Shown here: positions 57,772 to 64,000 of the stretch, piece by piece
How the letters are laid out: the number at the start of each line of letters is the position of its first letter
Position numbering within the stretch: the stretch's first letter is position 1
Source: Paraburkholderia ribeironis
GTDB lineage: Bacteria > Pseudomonadota > Gammaproteobacteria > Burkholderiales > Burkholderiaceae
NCBI RefSeq assembly: GCF_900019265.1
Contig: NZ_CYGX02000025.1
Location: 977-64,976 of the forward strand
DNA: 64,000 nt
Direction: 5' to 3'
The notes under the pieces: generated by a model
The model's input: only the letters and a program-made list of their open reading frames with translations
What the model was told of the DNA's origin: nothing
Databases searched by the model: none
Position numbers and translations under genes: made by a program

Positions 57772-58168
57772 GAATAGGTCTCTTGACGGCAGTTGCGGGG
57801 TGACGCCGGCTTGATGACGCGTCGCGCCACGGTGTTGCCCGCGCCGAAGTGACCCGTATTGTAATTGAAGCCCTCGCGGCTGGGCAGGAACTGACGGATT
57901 GCGGACTTACGCGCGGTTTATCGTGCCGCAAACTAGATGCAGGGACCCGCGTCGGATTGCCGGGATGCATCGATCGCGCGTCGGCGCGCACACGAACCGG
58001 CATCGCAACGATCAGCCGCGAAAAGTGCGGCCCAAAAAGCACGGACGGAGTACGGACGAAGCACGGACGAAAAAAAAGCGCCCGGAGGCGCTTTTTTCTG
58101 GTCTTTTGCCGACTGGCTTTGGCCGCCGACGCTACCTATGCCACGCCGCAAGACGCACCGCGGAGCAT
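57772..58168. other. 397-bp gap holding the ihfB terminator
   Basis: This space between the lapA start and the ihfB stop holds the ihfB terminator (58072-58097). A loose direct repeat (GCACGGACG-like, near 58038-58069) precedes it. The remainder has no credible gene. The lapAB promoter should be here, but I cannot name its elements. Confidence 0.5.
58072..58097 (-). terminator. Terminator of the ihfB end of the rpsA operon
   Basis: A 5-bp GCGCC/GGCGC stem with a 4-nt loop is extended by A-T pairing and followed by a T-run on the minus strand, about 70 nt beyond the ihfB stop. Confidence 0.82.
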
Positions 58169-58492
58169 TTACAGGTCGTCATCCGGCTCTTCGTCCTTCA
58201 ACGGCTCGCCCGCGCGACGATCCACCCGCTCACGCAATTCCTTGCCTGGCTTGAAATGCGGTACGTACTTCTCAGGTACCAGCACCTTCTCGCCCGACTT
58301 CGGATTACGTCCGACGCGGGAGGGACGGCGGTTGAGCCCGAAGCTGCCGAAGCCGCGAATTTCAATGCGATGACCGTTGGCAAGCGCCTCCGACATCGCA
58401 TCGAGCATCGTTTTCACCGCGAAATCCGCATCTTTAAGGACAAGTTGCGGAAATCGCGTAGCCAGCTGGGCGACCAATTCCGATTTGGTCAT
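58169..58492 (-). CDS. ihfB: Integration host factor subunit beta
   Basis: This 107-residue HU/IHF-family protein bends DNA as a dimer with IhfA. It shows [17 protein letters not shown] at the start and the DNA-binding arm ([44 protein letters not shown]). The acidic C-terminal tail is longer than in E. coli (94 residues). It follows rpsA by 21 nt on the same strand, the standard order in Burkholderia. Confidence 0.96.
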   Translation of the reverse strand: MTKSELVAQLATRFPQLVLKDADFAVKTMLDAMSEALANGHRIEIRGFGSFGLNRRPSRVGRNPKSGEKVLVPEKYVPHFKPGKELRERVDRRAGEPLKDEEPDDDL

Positions 58493-58513
58493 ACTGCAGC
58501 AGACCTCTCAGGC

Positions 58514-60229
58514 TTACTGGTTCTGGCCGTCGAGCTTGGCCTTCAGCAGCGCGCCGAGGTTCGTCGTGCCGGTGGCAGCTGCGCTCGAATCGGACGAAGC
58601 CAGACCACGGATGGCTTCCTGTTGCTCAGCCGAATCCTTGGCCTTGATCGACAGGTTGATGCCGCGCGACTTGCGATCGATGTTGATGATCATCGCGTTG
58701 ACCTTGTCGCCTTCCTTCAGCACGTTGCGAGCGTCTTCCACGCGGTCTTGCGCGATTTCCGAAGCGCGCAGGTAGCCTTCGACTTCAGCCGACAGCTGAA
58801 CCACGGCACCCTTCGCGTCCACCGACTTGACCGTACCGTCGACGATCGAACCCTTGTCGTTCATTGCAACGAAGTTGCTGAACGGGTCGCCTTCGAGCTG
58901 CTTGATACCCAGCGAAATGCGTTCCTTCTCGACGTCGATGCCGAGAACGATCGCTTCCACTTCGTCGCCCTTCTTGTACTTGCGAACTGCTTCTTCGCCC
59001 GTTTCGCTCCACGACAGGTCCGACAGGTGAACCAGGCCGTCGATGCCGCCCGGCAGACCGATGAAGACGCCGAAGTCGGTGATCGACTTGATTGCGCCTT
59101 GCAGCTTGTCGCCCTTCTTGAAGTTGCGGCTGAAGTCGTCCCACGGGTTCGGCTTGCACTGCTTCATGCCGAGGCTGATACGGCGGCGGTCTTCGTCGAT
59201 TTCGAGAACCATGACTTCGACTTCGTCGCCCAGTTGCACAACCTTCGACGGTGCAACGTTCTTGTTGGTCCAGTCCATTTCCGACACGTGGACGAGGCCT
59301 TCGATGCCCGATTCCACTTCGACGAATGCGCCGTAGTCGGTGATGTTGGTGACCTTACCGAACAGGCGCGTGCCCGACGGGTAACGGCGCGAAATGCCTT
59401 CCCACGGATCGTCGCCCAGTTGCTTGATACCGAGCGAAACGCGGTTCTTTTCCTGGTCGAACTTGAGGATCTTCGCGGTGACTTCCTGGCCAACCGACAG
59501 CACTTCGCTCGGGTGACGCACACGACGCCATGCGATGTCGGTGATGTGCAGCAGGCCGTCGATACCGCCGAGGTCCACGAACGCGCCGTAGTCGGTGATG
59601 TTCTTGACCACGCCTTCGACGATCGCGCCTTCCTTCAGCGTTTCGAGCAGCTTGGCGCGCTCTTCGCCCTGGGTCGCTTCGATCACCGCGCGGCGCGACA
59701 GCACGACGTTGTTACGCTTGCGGTCGAGCTTGATGACGCGGAATTCCAGCGTCTTGCCTTCGTACGGGGTCGTGTCCTTGACCGGACGCGTGTCGACCAG
59801 CGAACCCGGCAGGAACGCGCGGATGCCGTTGACCATCACGGTCATGCCGCCCTTGACCTTGCCCGTGATCGTACCGGTCACGAGTTCGTTGTTGTCGAGA
59901 GCCTTTTCCAGCGACAGCCACGAAGCCAGACGCTTCGCCTTGTCGCGCGACAGGATCGTGTCGCCATAGCCGTTTTCCAGCGCGTCGATCGCGACGGAAA
60001 CGAAGTCGCCCGCCTGCACTTCTACCTCGCCCGCGTCGTTCAGGAACTCTTCGAGCGGGATGTAGGCTTCGGACTTGAGACCAGCATTGACGACCACGAA
60101 GTTGTGGTCAACGCGCACGACTTCGGCGGAGATCACTTCGCCAGCGCGCATGTCTTGCTTGGTCAGCGACTCTTCGAACAGAGCCGCAAAAGATTCGGTA
60201 TTCGGGGTAGAGGTTTGCAGGTCGGACAT
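58514..60229 (-). CDS. rpsA: 30S ribosomal protein S1
   Basis: S1 is a six-repeat S1-domain protein that unfolds mRNA at the 30S subunit. The 571-residue product starts [33 protein letters not shown] and has repeats recognisable by segments such as [38 protein letters not shown] and [21 protein letters not shown]. The start at 60229 omits an unlike upstream 19 residues. It lies between cmk and ihfB. The 182-nt leader before it could host the translational autoregulation known for rpsA. Confidence 0.97.
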   Translation of the reverse strand: MSDLQTSTPNTESFAALFEESLTKQDMRAGEVISAEVVRVDHNFVVVNAGLKSEAYIPLEEFLNDAGEVEVQAGDFVSVAIDALENGYGDTILSRDKAKRLASWLSLEKALDNNELVTGTITGKVKGGMTVMVNGIRAFLPGSLVDTRPVKDTTPYEGKTLEFRVIKLDRKRNNVVLSRRAVIEATQGEERAKLLETLKEGAIVEGVVKNITDYGAFVDLGGIDGLLHITDIAWRRVRHPSEVLSVGQEVTAKILKFDQEKNRVSLGIKQLGDDPWEGISRRYPSGTRLFGKVTNITDYGAFVEVESGIEGLVHVSEMDWTNKNVAPSKVVQLGDEVEVMVLEIDEDRRRISLGMKQCKPNPWDDFSRNFKKGDKLQGAIKSITDFGVFIGLPGGIDGLVHLSDLSWSETGEEAVRKYKKGDEVEAIVLGIDVEKERISLGIKQLEGDPFSNFVAMNDKGSIVDGTVKSVDAKGAVVQLSAEVEGYLRASEIAQDRVEDARNVLKEGDKVNAMIINIDRKSRGINLSIKAKDSAEQQEAIRGLASSDSSAAATGTTNLGALLKAKLDGQNQ

Positions 60230-60411
60230 AAAAATCGAAATTTGCATGGTCTCGCAGTGCCTGGCTGGCCGGACGGTCAGCAACAATGGCCAAGTATGCG
60301 AATGCCACGCGGGGTTAAAGGGTTAACACAACGCTTCACGACAATCGCGAAGCACCTACCAACAACGAAACTTCTACTGCGCCCGCCGCCGATGCGCAAC
60401 TGATACTTTCA

Positions 60412-61098
60412 TCAGGCCTGCGGGACTAGCGCTTCATACCACTGCACCACCTGCTCCACCGCCTGGTCGATCGACAAAGCGGAGGTATCAAGCAGCTTTG
60501 CATCCGCCGCGGGCTTGAGTGGCGCGGCTGCGCGCTGACTGTCACGCTCGTCGCGCTCACGCAAATCCCGGAGCAAGTCATCTATATTAGCAGAAAATCC
60601 TTTTTGGATCAATTGCTTATGCCGGCGCACCGCGCGGGCCTCGACGCTGGCGGTCATGAACACCTTCAGCACGGCATCCGGGAAGATCACGGTGCCCATG
60701 TCGCGGCCGTCCGCAACCAGCCCCGGCTCCTTGCGGAAAGCCCGCTGGCGCGCCACGAGCGCGGCTCGCACCGGTGCGTGCACGGCGATCGCCGACGCCC
60801 GGCTGCCGACTTCCTCAGCGCGAATCTCGGCCGATACGTCGACGCCATCGAGCTGCGCAAGCCCCTCGCGGAACGTGATATGCAGATCGTCGATCAGTTC
60901 GGCAAGGGTGTCGGCATCGTCGGCGGAGATCTCGTAACGGATGCTGGCGAGCGCGGCAAGCCGGTACAGCGCGCCGCTGTCCAGCAGGTGAAAGCCGAGG
61001 CTCGCGGCAACCAGCGCGGCCACTGTGCCTTTGCCAGAGGCACTCGGACCGTCGATCGTAATGACCGGCGTCTGGTGAAAGGGACGGGTCGGTTTCAT
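60412..61098 (-). CDS. cmk: Cytidylate kinase
   Basis: The 228-residue P-loop kinase phosphorylates CMP and dCMP. It has the loop [15 protein letters not shown] (residues about 18-32) and downstream [20 protein letters not shown]. The length matches Cmk (about 225). It lies between aroA (35 nt) and rpsA on the same strand. Confidence 0.96.
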   Translation of the reverse strand: MKPTRPFHQTPVITIDGPSASGKGTVAALVAASLGFHLLDSGALYRLAALASIRYEISADDADTLAELIDDLHITFREGLAQLDGVDVSAEIRAEEVGSRASAIAVHAPVRAALVARQRAFRKEPGLVADGRDMGTVIFPDAVLKVFMTASVEARAVRRHKQLIQKGFSANIDDLLRDLRERDERDSQRAAAPLKPAADAKLLDTSALSIDQAVEQVVQWYEALVPQA

Positions 61099-61133
61099 CG
61101 AAAAAGTCGCACGTCAATCGATTCGTGGCTGAA

Positions 61134-62438
61134 TCAGGGTTGGGCGAGCGCCGTGAAGCGCTCGAAATAATCGGGAAAAGTCTTGCCGACACACTTCGGG
61201 TCGTTGATCCGGATCGGCACGCCGCCGAGGCTCACGAGCGAGAAGCACATGGCCATCCGGTGATCGTCGTAGGTGTCGATCGACGCGTTCGGAATCAGTT
61301 TTTCAGGCGGCGTGACGACGAGGAAATCCTCCCCTTCCTGCACCTTGGCGCCGACCTTGCGCAGCTCCGTCGCCATCGCGGCGATCCGGTCGGTTTCCTT
61401 CACGCGCCAGCTGGCAATGTTGCGCAGCGTGGTCGTGCCGTCCGCGAACAGCGCGGCGACGGCGATCGTCATCGCGGCGTCGGGGATCAGGTTGAAGTCC
61501 ATGTCGATCGGATCGAGCTTGCCGTGGTCGTTGCCGACACCGCGCACTTCGATCCAGTCGTCGCCCATCTGCAGATTCGCGCCCATTCGGGTGAGCGCAT
61601 CGGCAAAGCCGACGTCGCCCTGGATGCTCGCGCGGCCCACCCCTTCCACTCTCAGCGGGCCGCCGCCGAGCGCGCCAGCCGCGAGGAAATACGACGCGGA
61701 CGACGCGTCGCCCTCCACCATGATGGTGCCCGGCGACTGATACCGCTGCCCCGCCGGCACGACGAACTGGTGCCAGCCGTGGCGCTCGACCTTGATGCCG
61801 AAACGCGCCATCAGCTTGATCGTGATCTCGATGTACGGCTTCGAAATCAGTTCGCCGTCCACCTGCACGGTGCTCACGCCGCTTGCGGTGCGTAGCAGCG
61901 GCAGCGTCATCAGCAACGAGGTGAGGAACTGGCTCGACACATCGCCGCGCACGCGGATCGGCGCGTCGGCCGTGATCTGCGCCGGGCGAATCCGCAGCGG
62001 CGGGTAACCTTCGTTCTCTTCGTAATCAATCTTCGCGCCGATCTGGCGCAAGCCGTCGACCAGATCGCCGATCGGCCGCTCGTGCATGCGCGGCACACCG
62101 TGGATCCGATAGTCACCGCCATTCACGGCCAGCGCCGCAGTCAGCGGACGCACCGCCGTGCCGGCATTGCCGAGGAACAGGTCGGCCGTGCGCGCGGTGA
62201 ACGCGCCGCGCGTGCCGGTCACGGCGCAGGTTTCGCCGTCACGCTTGAGACGCACGCCGAGCTTGACGAGCGCGTCGAGCATCACGCGGGTGTCGTCGGA
62301 GTCGAGCAGGTTCGTGATCGTGGTTTCGCCGTCGGCGAGCGCCGCGAGCAGCAACACCCGATTCGAAATGCTCTTCGAGCCAGGCAGACGAACCGTGCCG
62401 GACGCACGGGAAAACGGTCCGAGATCGAGGAATTCCAT
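61134..62438 (-). CDS. aroA: 3-phosphoshikimate 1-carboxyvinyltransferase (EPSP synthase)
   Basis: This 434-residue enzyme joins PEP to shikimate-3-phosphate in the chorismate pathway. It shows the N-terminal [35 protein letters not shown] and, near the C terminus, [18 protein letters not shown] and [16 protein letters not shown]. It is complete. Start 62438. It follows tyrA by 19 nt and precedes cmk. The shared strand with tyrA and hisC forms an aromatic-amino-acid gene run. Confidence 0.97.
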   Translation of the reverse strand: MEFLDLGPFSRASGTVRLPGSKSISNRVLLLAALADGETTITNLLDSDDTRVMLDALVKLGVRLKRDGETCAVTGTRGAFTARTADLFLGNAGTAVRPLTAALAVNGGDYRIHGVPRMHERPIGDLVDGLRQIGAKIDYEENEGYPPLRIRPAQITADAPIRVRGDVSSQFLTSLLMTLPLLRTASGVSTVQVDGELISKPYIEITIKLMARFGIKVERHGWHQFVVPAGQRYQSPGTIMVEGDASSASYFLAAGALGGGPLRVEGVGRASIQGDVGFADALTRMGANLQMGDDWIEVRGVGNDHGKLDPIDMDFNLIPDAAMTIAVAALFADGTTTLRNIASWRVKETDRIAAMATELRKVGAKVQEGEDFLVVTPPEKLIPNASIDTYDDHRMAMCFSLVSLGGVPIRINDPKCVGKTFPDYFERFTALAQP

Positions 62439-62457
62439 GATTGAGTCCAGTTTCCGG

Positions 62458-63399
62458 TTATTTCGACGCGTCGCTGTTGGCCACACCGGCCGCGCGCTGT
62501 TCCTGCCACTCGGTGCGCGCCACCCGCGAGCGCGCGAACACGGCTTCGAGCGCGGCGCCGTCGGCGGCTTCGATGGCCGCGCGCAGGCGCGCGAGCACTG
62601 CGGTGTACGCGTCGAGCTCGTCGAGCAGCGCAACGCGATTGGCAACGCACACGTCGCGCCACATTTCCGGACTCGACGCGGCAATCCGCGTGAAGTCCCG
62701 GAAACCGCCCGCCGCGAACGAGAATTTCAACGCGGCGTCGGGCGAATTGAGAATCTGCTCGACCAGCGCAAACGACAACACGTGCGGCAAATGACTGACC
62801 GACGCGAACACGCGGTCGTGCTGCGCGGGCGTCATTTCGCGCACCAGCGCGCCGGTTGCACGCCACATTGCCGCGACGCGCTCGACCGCTGCTGGCGCAT
62901 TCTCCGGCAGCGGACACAACACGACGTTGCGGCCCACATACAGGTCGGGCAAAGCGGCATCCACGCCGCTCGACTCGCGGCCGGCGATCGGATGCCCCGG
63001 CACGAACTGGCCGATCCGCGTGCCGAGCGCCGCGCGGGCCGCGTCGACCGCGTCGGACTTGGTGCTGCCGGCATCCGTGACGATCGTGCCCGCATCGAGA
63101 TACGGCGCAATGCGCGCGAGCAACGGCTGCGTCTGCGCGACAGGCGCCGCCAACAGCACGATGTCCGCACCGGACAGCGCTTCACGCAGCGCCGCGTCGT
63201 TGTCCAACGCCGCCGCGCCGTCGATCACGCCCAGCGTCAAAGCGCGCTCGCTCGATGCAGCCGAGCGTCCGACACCGATCACGGTACGCGCGCCGTCGGC
63301 ATCGCCGCGCTCACGCAGCGCGCGTGCGAGCGACCCGCCAATCAGGCCGACACCAAAAATCACCAGCTTGTTAAAAGAGAACGCGGCCACGTCGGTCAC
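62458..63399 (-). CDS. tyrA: Prephenate dehydrogenase
   Basis: This 313-residue enzyme makes hydroxyphenylpyruvate from prephenate using NAD+ in tyrosine synthesis. The N-terminal nucleotide fold is visible in [22 protein letters not shown] and the active region in [17 protein letters not shown]. There is no chorismate mutase domain. The start is uncertain: GTG 63399 is used, while GTG 63390 and TTG 63441 are possible. A hairpin with a T-run lies just upstream. It precedes aroA by 19 nt. Confidence 0.93.
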   Translation of the reverse strand: MTDVAAFSFNKLVIFGVGLIGGSLARALRERGDADGARTVIGVGRSAASSERALTLGVIDGAAALDNDAALREALSGADIVLLAAPVAQTQPLLARIAPYLDAGTIVTDAGSTKSDAVDAARAALGTRIGQFVPGHPIAGRESSGVDAALPDLYVGRNVVLCPLPENAPAAVERVAAMWRATGALVREMTPAQHDRVFASVSHLPHVLSFALVEQILNSPDAALKFSFAAGGFRDFTRIAASSPEMWRDVCVANRVALLDELDAYTAVLARLRAAIEAADGAALEAVFARSRVARTEWQEQRAAGVANSDASK

Positions 63400-63401
63400 A
63401 C

Positions 63402-63434
63402 AAAAAGCGCGCCTGCCATGCCGATGAGGCGCGC
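63402..63434 (-). terminator. Hairpin with T-run between hisC and tyrA
   Basis: An 8-bp stem (GCGCGCCT paired with AGGCGCGC, loop of 12) is followed on the minus strand by five Ts that run directly into the GTG chosen for tyrA. It has the form of an intrinsic terminator or attenuator, but the genes before and after are on the same strand. Confidence 0.55.
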
Positions 63435-63451
63435 GGGTCAAGGATTACCGC

Positions 63452-64000
63452 TTACGCGGTGGCGAGCGTCTTTTCGAGCGCCGCGAGGAATGCTTCGTTT
63501 TCTTCCGGCAGGCCGATCGTGATACGCAGCCATTGCGGCAAACCGTAGTTGCCGACCGGACGCACGATCACGCCCTGCTTCAACAATTCGAGGTTGACGC
63601 GGTTGCCGGCGGCGTCGTCGTTGCCGACGCGCACCAGCACGAAGTTGCCATCCGACGGCACGTACTCGAGGCCGAGCTTGTCGAACGCTTCAGTTAGACG
63701 GCTATACCCTTGTGCATTCAAAGCCGCGCTCTTTTCGAGAAACGCGCCGTCGTTCAGCGCGGCGATCGCCGCGGCTTGCGCGAGCGTGTTCACGTTGAAC
63801 GGCTGGCGCAGCCGGTTCAGCAGATCAGTCAATTGAGGCTGGGCGATCGCGAAGCCCACCCGCAGACCGGCGAGGCCAAACGCCTTCGAGAACGTGCGCG
63901 ATACCAGCAGATTCGGGTAGCGGCGCACCCACGCGATCGAGTCGTAGCGCTTTTCTTCCCGCAGATATTCCGTGTAGGCCTCGTCGAGCACCACGACCAC
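63452..64000 (-). CDS. hisC: Histidinol-phosphate aminotransferase, 3' part
   Basis: Only the C-terminal 182 residues are inside the window; the start lies beyond base 64000. The PLP-lysine region is visible as LVSRTFSKAFGLAGLRVGFAIA, with the lysine in TFSK, and the arginine in PQWLRITIGLPEENEAF that binds the substrate carboxylate. In Burkholderia this gene precedes tyrA and aroA and is one of the hisC paralogues that can serve aromatic amino acids. It is a clean truncation by the window edge, not a pseudogene. Confidence 0.93.
   Translation of the reverse strand: MVVVLDEAYTEYLREEKRYDSIAWVRRYPNLLVSRTFSKAFGLAGLRVGFAIAQPQLTDLLNRLRQPFNVNTLAQAAAIAALNDGAFLEKSAALNAQGYSRLTEAFDKLGLEYVPSDGNFVLVRVGNDDAAGNRVNLELLKQGVIVRPVGNYGLPQWLRITIGLPEENEAFLAALEKTLATA

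Noticed and set aside
57899..60403. An 834-codon open frame on the plus strand across rpsA and ihfB.
   Set aside because: It is an antisense shadow of well-conserved genes in high-GC DNA; its protein is low-complexity Arg/His/Asp-rich with no recognisable fold.

Overview
The window is a 64 kb stretch of high-GC chromosome from a Burkholderiaceae bacterium, most likely Paraburkholderia. The assignment rests on gene order and protein character: hisC-tyrA-aroA-cmk-rpsA-ihfB-lapA-lapB-ugd-rfaE1-hldD-comEA-cysM-mltB, rpsP-rimM-trmD-rplS, metNIQ, etfBA with an acyl-CoA dehydrogenase, and the C-terminal metal-knuckle form of LapB. It is mostly core chromosome. There is no prophage, CRISPR array, rRNA or tRNA, and no intact insertion sequence.

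Layout. Bases 1-8500 carry creA, an AraC regulator with azlC/azlD (amino-acid export), an unnamed soluble protein, a UvrD-like helicase behind a LexA-box-like site, an S4 RNA-binding protein and a MATE pump. Bases 8600-16000 carry a membrane hybrid histidine kinase, a phospholipase-D-family lipoprotein with a repeat-expanded N terminus, fumC, a hotdog thioesterase, a 47-residue lipoprotein and an ArsR-like regulator. Bases 16100-27100 carry a FecR/DUF6600-type proline-rich exported protein, thyA, a sigma-54 activator facing a small secreted protein that has a strong sigma-54 promoter match, folA, pmbA, darP, mogA and orn.

Bases 27200-37700 carry an M48 protease, rsgA, a DUF2007 protein, a CobD/AmpE-like protein, a CoA-type Nudix hydrolase, the rpsP-rimM-trmD-rplS operon, a sorbosone-dehydrogenase-like PQQ protein, a TM2 protein and a radical SAM protein under a near-perfect LexA box. 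Bases 37700-50800 carry an Lrp regulator divergent from dadA, an acyl-CoA dehydrogenase with etfA/etfB, metNIQ, a lysophospholipase-like hydrolase, an enoyl-CoA hydratase, an HDAC-like deacetylase and mltB. Bases 50900-64000 run leftward through cysM, comEA, LPS heptose and UDP-glucuronate genes, lapB/lapA, ihfB, rpsA, cmk, aroA, tyrA and the 3' part of hisC.

The most interesting signals are not gene families. (1) A sigma-54 regulatory island sits between thyA and folA: a VpsR/BerB-like activator, a GG-N10-GC promoter and a 16-bp palindrome in front of a secreted protein of unknown function. (2) A 52-bp palindrome built from two insertion-sequence-like ends, with a 3-bp CTC duplication, sits exactly in the loop of the mltB/cysM terminator. 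(3) Two SOS boxes occur, one ahead of the radical SAM gene and one ahead of the helicase. (4) Short tandem repeats have repeatedly expanded at gene ends, several of them in frame inside N or C termini.
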